Below are positions 1 to 6,586 of a DNA stretch of 7,746 bases, piece after piece (within the stretch, counting starts at the first letter, position 1; every line of letters starts with the position of its first letter). Location: contig JAKFEP010000092.1 of NCBI GenBank assembly GCA_036675645.1, forward strand, positions 1-7,746, written 5' to 3'. The notes under the pieces were generated by a model. It searched no databases and was not told where the DNA came from. It saw nothing but the letters and a program-made list of their open reading frames with translations. Both the position numbers and the translations under genes were made by a program. The stretch is from Methylotenera_A sp036675645. Its GTDB lineage: Bacteria; Pseudomonadota; Gammaproteobacteria; Burkholderiales; Methylophilaceae.

Positions 1-354
1 GGTCATGATTTCAGAGCCTGTTGAAACGCCTGGCAATAATGACAAACCGATTTTTCGTGCAAATAGACCGAGCTCACTGGTGTAGCCTGGGCTCACCGCA
101 AATTTACAACCCACATCTAGAGAGGCCTGTGCGTCTTTCAAATTGCGCACAGTGCCGCTACCCATAATCGCATCTGGCACGTGCTTGGCGATTTGCTCCA
201 TGGCTTCTAGTGCGCAACTTGAGCGCAACGTAACTTCTAACACGCGAATACCACCCTCAAGTAAGGCCTCTGCCATAGGCACGGCGTCTTCAACTTTGTT
301 GATGACGATGACAGGAATGACTGGACCTTGCTTAGCTAAATCTAAAGTGTTCAT
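1..354 (-). CDS. eda: KDPG/KHG aldolase, N-terminal part (cut by window edge)
   Basis: 2-dehydro-3-deoxy-6-phosphogluconate aldolase, the cytoplasmic class I aldolase that splits KDPG into pyruvate and glyceraldehyde 3-phosphate. The visible 118 residues start with ATG at 354-352 and read off the left edge without a stop. They follow the E. coli Eda fold in order: GPVIPVIVINK (residues 10-20), GGIRVLEVTLR (34-44), GSGTV (65-69), SPGYT (88-92) and LPGVSTGSE (107-115). From my memory of the E. coli enzyme, Glu40, Arg44 and Thr68 match its catalytic Glu45, Arg49 and Thr73. The Schiff-base lysine (in the KFFPA motif) would lie about ten residues beyond the edge, so roughly 90 residues are missing. 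A weak AGAG ribosome-binding sequence lies 6 nt before the ATG. The gene is downstream of edd in the same direction, as in a classical edd-eda operon. Identification is firm; only completeness is unknown. Confidence 0.95.
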   Translation of the reverse strand, partial: MNTLDLAKQGPVIPVIVINKVEDAVPMAEALLEGGIRVLEVTLRSSCALEAMEQIAKHVPDAIMGSGTVRNLKDAQASLDVGCKFAVSPGYTSELGLFARKIGLSLLPGVSTGSEIMT

Positions 355-403
355 GTTTTTCTCTATGTAGTTAATTCGATTTCTTTGACTATTTGACTGG
401 CAC

Positions 404-435
404 TAGCTGTTTGAAAATTCTATTTCAAACAGCTA
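404..435 (-). promoter_or_regulatory. Perfect 13-bp hairpin between edd and eda
   Basis: Arms at 404-416 and 423-435 (TAGCTGTTTGAAA and its exact reverse complement) enclose a 6-nt loop. The distal arm contains the edd stop codon TAG (435-433). No T-run follows on either strand, so it is not a classical intrinsic terminator. In an edd-eda transcript it would be an mRNA stem-loop that could stabilise the upstream message, be a processing site, or modulate the edd:eda ratio. The structure is seen directly; the role is inferred. Confidence 0.6.
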
Positions 436-2247
436 CAACCAAGTGATGGCGCCTTCTTCGGCTGACAATACATTACGCCTCATTCCGCCAAACAACTCAC
501 GCCCTAAACCATGCGAATTGTTTTGACGTTTGACATCAGAAAGCTCTTCTACTTCGCGCTCCGCCCATTCATCTTCATCTACCAGCACATTCACCATACC
601 CACTGTAGCATTTAGACGAATAATGTCGCCGGTTCTTACTTTTGCTAATGGGCCACCTGCAGAGGCTTCTGGTGTCAAATGAATAGCGGCGGGAATTTTA
701 CCCGAAGCACCGCTCATACGACCATCGGTGACAATCGCCACCATAAAGCCTTTATTTTGTAGCACAGCAAGTGGTGGCGTTAGTTTATGCAACTCTGGCA
801 TTCCATTCGCCTTGGGCCCTTGAAAACGCACTACAGCCACAAAATCACGCTCTAATTCTCCACGGTCAAACGCCTCTAATAATTCTTCTTGTGCATCGAA
901 CACAATCGCAGGAGCTTCGATAATGTGCCTATCTTCTGGCACCGCAGAAATTTTAATGACACTGCGCCCTAGGTTACCTTTAAGCAAGCGTAAACCACCA
1001 GATTCGTTGAATGGGAAAGCTGCTGTACGCACGATAGTTTCATCTGTACTTTCTTTTGGCAAATCTTTCCAAACCAATGTGTCATTTTCCTTCACTGGCA
1101 ATTTACCGTAATCACGCAAGCCACCATAAGCTACAGTGAATACATCGGGGTACATATAACCGGCATCGATAAGCTCACGGATCACAAATGCCGGCCCACC
1201 TGCGGCCTGGAACTCATTCACATCTGCTTTGCCATTTGGATAAACGCTGGCCAGCAATGGCGTTGTTTTAGCTAAGTGATAAAAATCTGTCCAATCAATC
1301 ATAATGCCAGCTGCGCGCGCCACCGCCACCCAATGGATGAGGTGGTTTGTTGAGCCGCCTGTGGCCAATAATGCCACCATCGCATTCACAATCACATGCT
1401 CATCCACCAGTTTGCCGATAGGCGTAAACTGCGCTTGCTTGGTATTGGCCAACACCATCTTCACGGCTTCTCGTGTCAGCAACTCACGCAAGCCATCATG
1501 TGGATGCACAAATGCTGCGCCTGGTACATGCAAGCCCATCGCCTCCAGCAACATTTGGTTGCTATTAGCGGTGCCGTAAAAAGTACAGGTGCCAGCGCCA
1601 TGATAAGCAGCAGATTCACTGGCCAACAGCTCATCGCGTCCTACTAAGCCTTGCGCATATTTCTCGCGCACTTTCGATTTGGTGGTGTTATCAATACCGG
1701 TGCTCATTGGTCCAGCAGGTACAAACACGCATGGTAAATGACCAAAATGCAGTGCGCCGATGAGTAAACCTGGCACAATTTTATCGCACACACCAAGTAG
1801 TAGCGCAGCATCAAACACGTCATGCGAGAGCGCAATGGCGGTACCCATGGCAATATTGTCACGGCTAAACAGTGACATCTCCATACCTGGCTCGCCCTGT
1901 GTAATACCATCACACATCGCAGGTACGCCGCCTGCAACTTGCACAGTGGCACCATGTTTGCGCGCTTCATCGCGCAAGATTTCAGGGTAATTCACATACG
2001 GCTGATGCGCAGAAAGCATCTCATTGTAGGCAGTCACAATCGCAATATTAGTGGCTTTTTCGGCCACTACACGCAATTTATCATTGGCCGGCATGGCTGC
2101 AAACGCATGTGCCACATTGGCACAGCCCAAACGATCAGCACCTTTTTTACGATTTAACATCGCATCTACACGGTGCAGGTATGCACTGCGTGTTGGGCGA
2201 CTTTTTTCGATGATGCGTTCGGTAACTTCTACGTGTGATTGTTTCAT
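433..2247 (-). CDS. edd: Phosphogluconate dehydratase (Entner-Doudoroff)
   Basis: Cytoplasmic [4Fe-4S] dehydratase of the IlvD/Edd family, converting 6-phosphogluconate to KDPG, the substrate of the neighbouring eda product. The 604 residues match the usual family length (E. coli Edd is 603) and the whole protein aligns from memory, beginning with RIIEKSRPTRSAYL (11-24). Signature stretches are AGGVPAMCDGITQG (105-118), LGVCDKIVPG (151-160), GTCTFYGTANSNQM (219-232), LLATGGSTNH (293-302), QGPKANGMPE (476-485) and TDGRMSGASGK (507-517). Cys154 and Cys221 are the expected cluster ligands, and Cys112 lies in the third conserved cysteine motif. The ATG at 2247 fits the family N-terminus and has a weak GAAGAA sequence 5 nt upstream. 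A good promoter lies about 60 bp upstream, and eda follows after 78 bp, so the two are probably co-transcribed. In methylotrophs this pair also serves the KDPG variant of the RuMP cycle; whether that applies here is inference. The frame is intact. Confidence 0.97.
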   Translation of the reverse strand: MKQSHVEVTERIIEKSRPTRSAYLHRVDAMLNRKKGADRLGCANVAHAFAAMPANDKLRVVAEKATNIAIVTAYNEMLSAHQPYVNYPEILRDEARKHGATVQVAGGVPAMCDGITQGEPGMEMSLFSRDNIAMGTAIALSHDVFDAALLLGVCDKIVPGLLIGALHFGHLPCVFVPAGPMSTGIDNTTKSKVREKYAQGLVGRDELLASESAAYHGAGTCTFYGTANSNQMLLEAMGLHVPGAAFVHPHDGLRELLTREAVKMVLANTKQAQFTPIGKLVDEHVIVNAMVALLATGGSTNHLIHWVAVARAAGIMIDWTDFYHLAKTTPLLASVYPNGKADVNEFQAAGGPAFVIRELIDAGYMYPDVFTVAYGGLRDYGKLPVKENDTLVWKDLPKESTDETIVRTAAFPFNESGGLRLLKGNLGRSVIKISAVPEDRHIIEAPAIVFDAQEELLEAFDRGELERDFVAVVRFQGPKANGMPELHKLTPPLAVLQNKGFMVAIVTDGRMSGASGKIPAAIHLTPEASAGGPLAKVRTGDIIRLNATVGMVNVLVDEDEWAEREVEELSDVKRQNNSHGLGRELFGGMRRNVLSAEEGAITWL

Positions 2248-2308
2248 AAAGATTCTTCAAAAGCCTACTACAAAAATAAACTGCACTAAAATTAAATACA
2301 CTAGCCCG

Positions 2309-2337
2309 ATTATCGCTAAATACGGGGGTTCCGTCAA
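2309..2337 (-). promoter_or_regulatory. Sigma70-type promoter for edd-eda
   Basis: On the minus strand, TTGACG (2337-2332) and GATAAT (2314-2309) are separated by exactly 17 bp. Each hexamer differs from consensus at one position. Transcription would begin near 2302, giving a leader of about 55 nt before the edd ATG. The promoter lies in the 197-bp gap (2248-2447) between the carbamoyltransferase gene and edd. I see no open reading frame worth calling and no hairpin plus T-run in that gap, so readthrough from the LPS operon cannot be excluded. Confidence 0.7.
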
Positions 2338-2447
2338 ATTTAACTCGGTTATGATTCGCTTGGATTGCGTGACACAACCACCCTGTAGACCGCCTGGATA
2401 TTAGCCTGCAGGGCATGTTGTTTAGATTTTTGTGCTTTTATTATGTC

Positions 2448-4193
2448 TTATTTTCTGTTTTTTTGTTTGGTAACTAAAATATCTTCCAGCATCAAGTACT
2501 CTAAATCGCAGCCATAAAACATATTCAGTGCATCTGTCGGGCTGCAAATCATTGGCTCACCGCGACGATTGAGTGAGGTATTTAGAACCACCGCATTGCC
2601 ACGTAGTTTTTCCAAGTGTTCAATCAACTCATAATAACGCGGGTTGGTCTCACGCGTCACCACTTGCGCACGCGCGGTGCCATCTTCATGCACCACTTCG
2701 GGAATGCGCGTGTTCCACGCTGGATTAACGTCAAAGGTAAACGTCATATAGGGCGCGGGGTGATCTGTTTGCAGAATGTCTTCTGCCACCTTATCAAGCA
2801 TGCTTGGGCAAAATGGGCGCCAGCGTTCGCGGTATTTAATTTGTGCGTTGATGCGATCAGCTACACCTGGATAGCTGGGGTCGCCCAAAATACTGCGACA
2901 GCCAAGTGAGCGTGGTCCAAACTCCATGCGGCCTTGAAACCATGCCAGCGGATTGCCAGCAGCTAACAATTCAGCCGCTTTTTGTGGGAAATTCTCAACT
3001 TTTGTAAAAATCGGCTTATTCGGATGCGCCTCGCACGCAGCCACACATTCTGCACTGGTAAAACTTGGACCAAGATAAGCATGCTGCATTTTGTGGATGG
3101 TTTCACCCGCTAAATGTGCAGCATAAGTCGACGCACCCAGGCTGGTGCCGTTATCACCAGAAGCGGGCTGCACAAACAGCTCTTTTACATGTGGCATGGC
3201 AATGATACGTTGGTTTAATTTAACATTAAGCGCAACACCGCCCGCCATGGCGACTTTGCCTGTTTCTTTAATGATATCGCCCAAATAATAGTCGATCATT
3301 TGCAGTGCTAGATCTTCCAACAGTTTTTGCACACTGGCAGCGTAATGAATGTAGGGGTCATCAATTTCATCGCCACTGCGTTTTGGCCCCAGCCAGTCGA
3401 TGAGTTTTTGCGTAAAGTAATAGCCCTTAGATTTTCCATCTGGGCCTTTTTCTTTGTAGCGACGCAGACCGACCACATTGACATAGTTAGTATTCACAAT
3501 CAGTTCGCCATTTTCAAACTTAGCCAAACGGCTAAAATCATATTTACTGGCATCGCCAAATGGCGCCATACCCATCACTTTAAATTCGCCATCCAGCATG
3601 TCAAAACCCAAAAACTCGGTAAGGGCGCCGTACAGGCCACCTAAGGAATCCGGGTCATAAAACTCTTTAATTTTGTGGATTTTGCCATGCTCACCATAGC
3701 CAAAAAAGGTGGTGGCGTATTCGCCTTTACCATCGATCCCAACAATAGCGGTTTTTTCAGTAAATCCACTTAAATGGTAAGCACTAGAAGCATGTGCCAA
3801 ATGATGCTCTACCGGTACAAACTTGGCTTTAGTTAACCCCAATTCCTGCATCAATTTCAACGACTTATCGCGGTTGCGGCGAAAGCGACGATTACCATTA
3901 AAAATGGCATCCAAAGCGCGATCTGGCGCATACCAATAACGCTTGGCATAATGCCAGCGCGCATTGGTGGAAAGCGGGATCTCACCATATGGGAAAGCTA
4001 CGATATCTACCTGTTCAGGCTTGATACCTGCTTGTTTTAAACAGAACTTTGCAGCTTCGTAAGGAAATTTATTTTTGGCGTGTTTATCACGAATAAAGCG
4101 CTCTTCTTCTGCCGCTGCGATAATTTTGCCATCGATTAAAATTGCGGCCGAGGCATCATGCCCCAGCGCGCCAGATAAGCCTAATACAATCAT
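2448..4193 (-). CDS. Carbamoyltransferase, NodU/TobZ/CmcH family, probably LPS core
   Basis: A 581-residue O-carbamoyltransferase of the family that makes carbamoyl-adenylate from carbamoyl phosphate and ATP and then transfers the carbamoyl group to a sugar hydroxyl. The N-terminal Kae1-like domain begins LGLSGALGHDASAA (4-17) with AEEERF (28-33). It has the metal-site motif EHHLAHASSAY (129-139; His130 and His134), GIDGKGE (152-158), GGVALNVKLN (318-327) and PASGDNGTSLG (343-353; Asp347 matches the expected metal-ligand aspartate). The C-terminal YrdC-like domain has GRMEFGPRSLGCRSILGDP (421-439), YRERWRPFCPS (454-464) and NTSLNRRGEPMICSP (538-552). No signal peptide or membrane segment is visible, consistent with a cytosolic enzyme. 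Start is ATG 4193, 18 nt after the preceding kinase gene, with no strong ribosome-binding site, so translation may be coupled. Company with LPS-kinase genes parallels Pseudomonas PA5005 (WapO), linked to 7-O-carbamoylation of core heptose. Substrate here is inferred from context; an antibiotic or Nod-factor role is less likely. Confidence 0.9.
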   Translation of the reverse strand: MIVLGLSGALGHDASAAILIDGKIIAAAEEERFIRDKHAKNKFPYEAAKFCLKQAGIKPEQVDIVAFPYGEIPLSTNARWHYAKRYWYAPDRALDAIFNGNRRFRRNRDKSLKLMQELGLTKAKFVPVEHHLAHASSAYHLSGFTEKTAIVGIDGKGEYATTFFGYGEHGKIHKIKEFYDPDSLGGLYGALTEFLGFDMLDGEFKVMGMAPFGDASKYDFSRLAKFENGELIVNTNYVNVVGLRRYKEKGPDGKSKGYYFTQKLIDWLGPKRSGDEIDDPYIHYAASVQKLLEDLALQMIDYYLGDIIKETGKVAMAGGVALNVKLNQRIIAMPHVKELFVQPASGDNGTSLGASTYAAHLAGETIHKMQHAYLGPSFTSAECVAACEAHPNKPIFTKVENFPQKAAELLAAGNPLAWFQGRMEFGPRSLGCRSILGDPSYPGVADRINAQIKYRERWRPFCPSMLDKVAEDILQTDHPAPYMTFTFDVNPAWNTRIPEVVHEDGTARAQVVTRETNPRYYELIEHLEKLRGNAVVLNTSLNRRGEPMICSPTDALNMFYGCDLEYLMLEDILVTKQKNRK

Positions 4194-4211
4194 ACTAATA
4201 CCATTATTTAG

Positions 4212-5675
4212 TCATTCTTTATTGGTTGCAATGCCTGCTCTAATCAGCAGCAAGTCGTCTGGATATACGACTTTAAATGTCTTCACAAACGCATTATACA
4301 GGCTTGTGTTGTCTTTCCAATTTTGCATAAAACGCTGTATATCGCGCACATGGGCAGTTAGATTAGTTTTGCGATGCTGACGCATACTATCTAAATCAAT
4401 TAATAGAGGCTGTGTGCCTTGCATTTTGATGTTGGTGGCTTTCATATCCCCATGTGAGATTTGCAGTAAGTAAAGCTTGTAAAAAAGCATCACGATACTC
4501 TTTACAGCTTCCGCGCGTTTGGTTTTATTTTGAGTTTGGGCAAAATATTCTGCCACATCGGGCAAGTCCAAATATTCTGCCAAAAAATACGCCTTGCCAC
4601 GTAGGCCAAAAGTGCGCTGCTCGTAAACGGCAATCGGCTTAGCGGTGGCAATGCCTAAAATATTAAGGCGATGCGCGTTGGCCCATGAAGCCACAGCGCG
4701 ACTAGGCCGAAAGGCGCGCCAAATGCCATGCCAAAAGCTTTTAATGTTATAACGTTTAATGACAATTTTTTTGTTGTCAATTTCTGCCAGCCCTACCGTA
4801 CACGTATTACCATTTTTCAGCAGGTTGTGCTGATCTATCAACACATCCAACTCGGTCATATCGCTAGGCAGGGTGATATTAGCATCGCTGGAAGCTGCAA
4901 TAAACAAGCCTCGCAAGGCGGTGATATTCACATCGCTACATTGCCTAAACACCTTTTTATCTGCGTAATAACTCGCCACTTTTTCACGGTGCGCGTTTGT
5001 AATAGCTTTAATCAATGCTGCATCAGGCAAAGTATGCAGGTTTTGCACATCTGAATAGGTTTTAAGTAACTCGGCCAGCCAAACTTCAACATCCAGCACA
5101 TCGAATTTCGAAAGTAAAATACTCAAATTCTTCAGCGCCTGTTGCTGAGTTAAATGTGCATACTTACGAATACCATCGCCATCCAAGGTATAAATAGCTT
5201 CATCTTTAACTAAAAAATTTTTAAGATGCAAATCCGTTTGAAGTAAGCTGGCTTGATGGTGATGTGCAACTGTTTTAACCAGCTGTTTTTCCAATTTTAA
5301 GCGTGCTTTATCAGCCAGTTTTCTCCACAACGTTTCAGCATTTTCTGAATTTTCAATTGCTTGAAAAATCAGCATACACCCTTTTCCACTCGGCAAATTT
5401 TCTGTATGTAACAATGAGGGCGTGAGCAAATTCGCTTCTATTAAATATTGCACCCCCATCTCATCACGGCGCGCATAACGATTATAATTTTTTCCGAAAA
5501 ACAGCTTAATATAAACATGGGTATCACCCCATTTGGCCCGACAAACCAAACGTCGATTGGGCAAGTGGCGCACCACACAAAGCTCACTTAATTGCGATTT
5601 ATCCTGCAATAAAAGCCCCATCGCATCTAAGCCATATTGGTTCAAAACTTGCGAATGTGTTTGCTCATTTAGCAA
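4212..5675 (-). CDS. LPS-kinase-like protein with two kinase domains
   Basis: A 487-residue cytosolic protein with two successive protein-kinase-fold domains of the WaaP/Kdo-kinase (RIO-like) type. Domain 1 (about 30-190) has a candidate ATP-binding lysine in HVYIKLFF (Lys57), a catalytic loop QTDLHLKN (146-153; Asp148, Asn153) and a DFG-like LDGD (164-167). Domain 2 (about 285-470) has KKIVIKRY (302-309; Lys307), HGDMKATN (408-415; Asp410, Asn415) and IDLD (426-429). Both sets look catalytically complete. The start is TTG at 5675: AAGGG lies 8 nt upstream (5688-5684) and the next in-frame ATG is codon 19. The gene overlaps the end of the InaA-like gene by 11 nt, indicating translational coupling, and the carbamoyltransferase gene follows after 18 nt. 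The arrangement resembles the Pseudomonas core cluster gene next to the carbamoyltransferase (PA5006-like, from memory). It probably phosphorylates, or helps assemble, inner-core heptose, but the acceptor cannot be read from sequence. Confidence 0.85.
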   Translation of the reverse strand: MLNEQTHSQVLNQYGLDAMGLLLQDKSQLSELCVVRHLPNRRLVCRAKWGDTHVYIKLFFGKNYNRYARRDEMGVQYLIEANLLTPSLLHTENLPSGKGCMLIFQAIENSENAETLWRKLADKARLKLEKQLVKTVAHHHQASLLQTDLHLKNFLVKDEAIYTLDGDGIRKYAHLTQQQALKNLSILLSKFDVLDVEVWLAELLKTYSDVQNLHTLPDAALIKAITNAHREKVASYYADKKVFRQCSDVNITALRGLFIAASSDANITLPSDMTELDVLIDQHNLLKNGNTCTVGLAEIDNKKIVIKRYNIKSFWHGIWRAFRPSRAVASWANAHRLNILGIATAKPIAVYEQRTFGLRGKAYFLAEYLDLPDVAEYFAQTQNKTKRAEAVKSIVMLFYKLYLLQISHGDMKATNIKMQGTQPLLIDLDSMRQHRKTNLTAHVRDIQRFMQNWKDNTSLYNAFVKTFKVVYPDDLLLIRAGIATNKE

Positions 5676-6465
5676 CTAAAATACCCTTAATCTTTGTACC
5701 ACGTTTTTTACGCATAGCGCGCTTTATGATGAGTCGACACAGCCATTTACTAAACCCTGTCAATTGTTTTAACTGGCAGTACTGCAGAAAAAAGTACAAG
5801 CGCTGTGTGCGGCTCCAGTGCTCTGCATGTCGAGTCAAAGCGGCCAAATCAAAATAAGCATTATTCCAAAAGACAGGGCTGAAACGTGCCTTTTCCAAGT
5901 CAATCAGTGCGACCTGCGGAGTGGTATTCGCTGTCGCCACAAAGATATGTTTTGGATACAAAGCGCGGTGCATTAAATTGAGCTGATGAAAACTGCGTAG
6001 ACTAGATGCAATGCTGGCTAATAAAGTGCGTTTTGCTTGAGCACTCATTTCTTCTGTTGCAATTTGATGGCTTAGTGCATCGAGCGGAATAAAATCGGTG
6101 AGCTCCACCGTAATTAAAATCGCACGCATTTGTTGCTTTGTAGATTGCTCGCCATAAAACACCACACGTGGTGCGTTGAATGCTCGCTTCTCCAGAAACG
6201 TCAGGTGTTCAAACTCACGTCTGAAAGTAGGCTCACCTTTAATCGGGTTGCGCAGGCTAAACCTGCCATGATTCTGCTGTTTTTTAACGAACACGCGTAG
6301 AATTGAGCCTTCTGGCGTCCCTAACTGCAAGCGTCCAACCCCACTCCAGCCGCCCCGCCGTTCATTCGGCGCTTCAAACCAATCAATGTCGCGCGCCCAA
6401 ATCGCATCAAAATCATGCAACTGATTTTGCGCAAATATGGCCTGATAATGAGTTGACTGAAACAA
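5665..6465 (-). CDS. InaA-like LPS kinase-fold protein, possible pseudokinase
   Basis: A 266-residue member of the InaA branch of the lipopolysaccharide-kinase (WaaP/Kdo kinase) superfamily. Typical stretches are NERRGGWSGVGRLQL (34-48), LRVFVKKQQNH (56-66; Lys61 or Lys62 as ATP-binding candidate), GEPTFRREFEHL (77-88), RAILITVEL (114-122), SFHQLNLMHRALYPKHIFV (158-176) and ALIDLEKARF (186-195; Asp189 as metal-binding residue). Where WaaP proteins have HRD in the catalytic loop, this protein reads His166-Arg167-Ala168, so the catalytic aspartate appears to be absent. The C-terminus is very basic (KRAMRKKRGTKIK, 248-260), which could contact membrane or LPS. There is no in-frame ATG before codon 113, so a non-ATG start is required. 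TTG at 6465 is taken because it keeps the full N-terminus; TTG at codon 17 is the alternative, and neither has a clear ribosome-binding site. It is the first gene of the three-gene LPS operon, probably driven by the extended -10 promoter upstream. The substrate is unknown. Confidence 0.82.
   Translation of the reverse strand: MFQSTHYQAIFAQNQLHDFDAIWARDIDWFEAPNERRGGWSGVGRLQLGTPEGSILRVFVKKQQNHGRFSLRNPIKGEPTFRREFEHLTFLEKRAFNAPRVVFYGEQSTKQQMRAILITVELTDFIPLDALSHQIATEEMSAQAKRTLLASIASSLRSFHQLNLMHRALYPKHIFVATANTTPQVALIDLEKARFSPVFWNNAYFDLAALTRHAEHWSRTQRLYFFLQYCQLKQLTGFSKWLCRLIIKRAMRKKRGTKIKGILVAK
5684..5688 (-). promoter_or_regulatory. Ribosome-binding site supporting a TTG start
   Basis: AAGGG on the minus strand, 8 nt before the TTG at 5675. 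It lies inside the end of the upstream InaA-like gene. It favours TTG over the in-frame ATG at codon 19 as the start of the double-kinase protein. Confidence 0.55.
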
Positions 6466-6511
6466 TGTAGATAAGCTTTTAATATAAAATTGTTAAGGTA
6501 ATCTATCGCGA

Positions 6512-6520
6512 ATTATATCA
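6512..6520 (-). promoter_or_regulatory. Extended -10 promoter for the LPS operon
   Basis: TGATATAAT on the minus strand (6520-6512) is a perfect extended -10 element (TGnTATAAT). The -35 region is poor, which is normal for this promoter class. Transcription would start near 6505, about 40 nt before the InaA-like TTG start. A second, weaker GATAAT is at 6529-6524. Confidence 0.55.
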
Positions 6521-6548
6521 GCCATTATCTGCTTTAAGCGGCGTGAAG

Positions 6549-6576
6549 ATGACGTTACACGCATATCACGTATAAT
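6549..6576 (+). promoter_or_regulatory. Promoter for the acyltransferase gene
   Basis: A perfect TATAAT at 6571-6576 is preceded, with 16 bp spacing, by ATGACG (6549-6554; four of six consensus bases). The -10 ends only 10 nt before the ATG at 6587, so a transcript from here would have a leader of only a few nucleotides. It is back to back with the promoter of the minus-strand LPS operon. Confidence 0.5.
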
Positions 6577-6586
6577 CTCACCCGTT

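Noticed and set aside
2266..2272. TGTAGTA on the minus strand in the edd leader, resembling half of a HexR operator
   Set aside because: The second half of the palindrome does not match well, and no hexR gene is in view; a 7-base match is not enough.
2051..2404. A 117-codon plus-strand open frame antisense to the start of edd and its promoter
   Set aside because: It is mostly the complement of a well-supported edd gene, shows no recognisable domain, and covers the edd promoter.
2404..2414. Palindromic CCTGCAGG after the carbamoyltransferase gene as a possible terminator
   Set aside because: It leaves no loop, and no T-run follows on the minus strand.
2147..2416. An 89-codon minus-strand open frame running through the edd promoter into edd in another frame
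   Set aside because: It overlaps the edd N-terminus out of frame, and its start lies upstream of the likely edd transcription start.
3327..3644. A 105-codon plus-strand open frame inside the carbamoyltransferase gene
   Set aside because: It lies wholly antisense to a conserved coding region and its translation resembles no family I recognise.
6541..6562. GCGTG...CACGC inverted repeat in the divergent promoter region as a possible operator
   Set aside because: The arms are only 5 bp with a 12-bp spacer, which is easily expected by chance.
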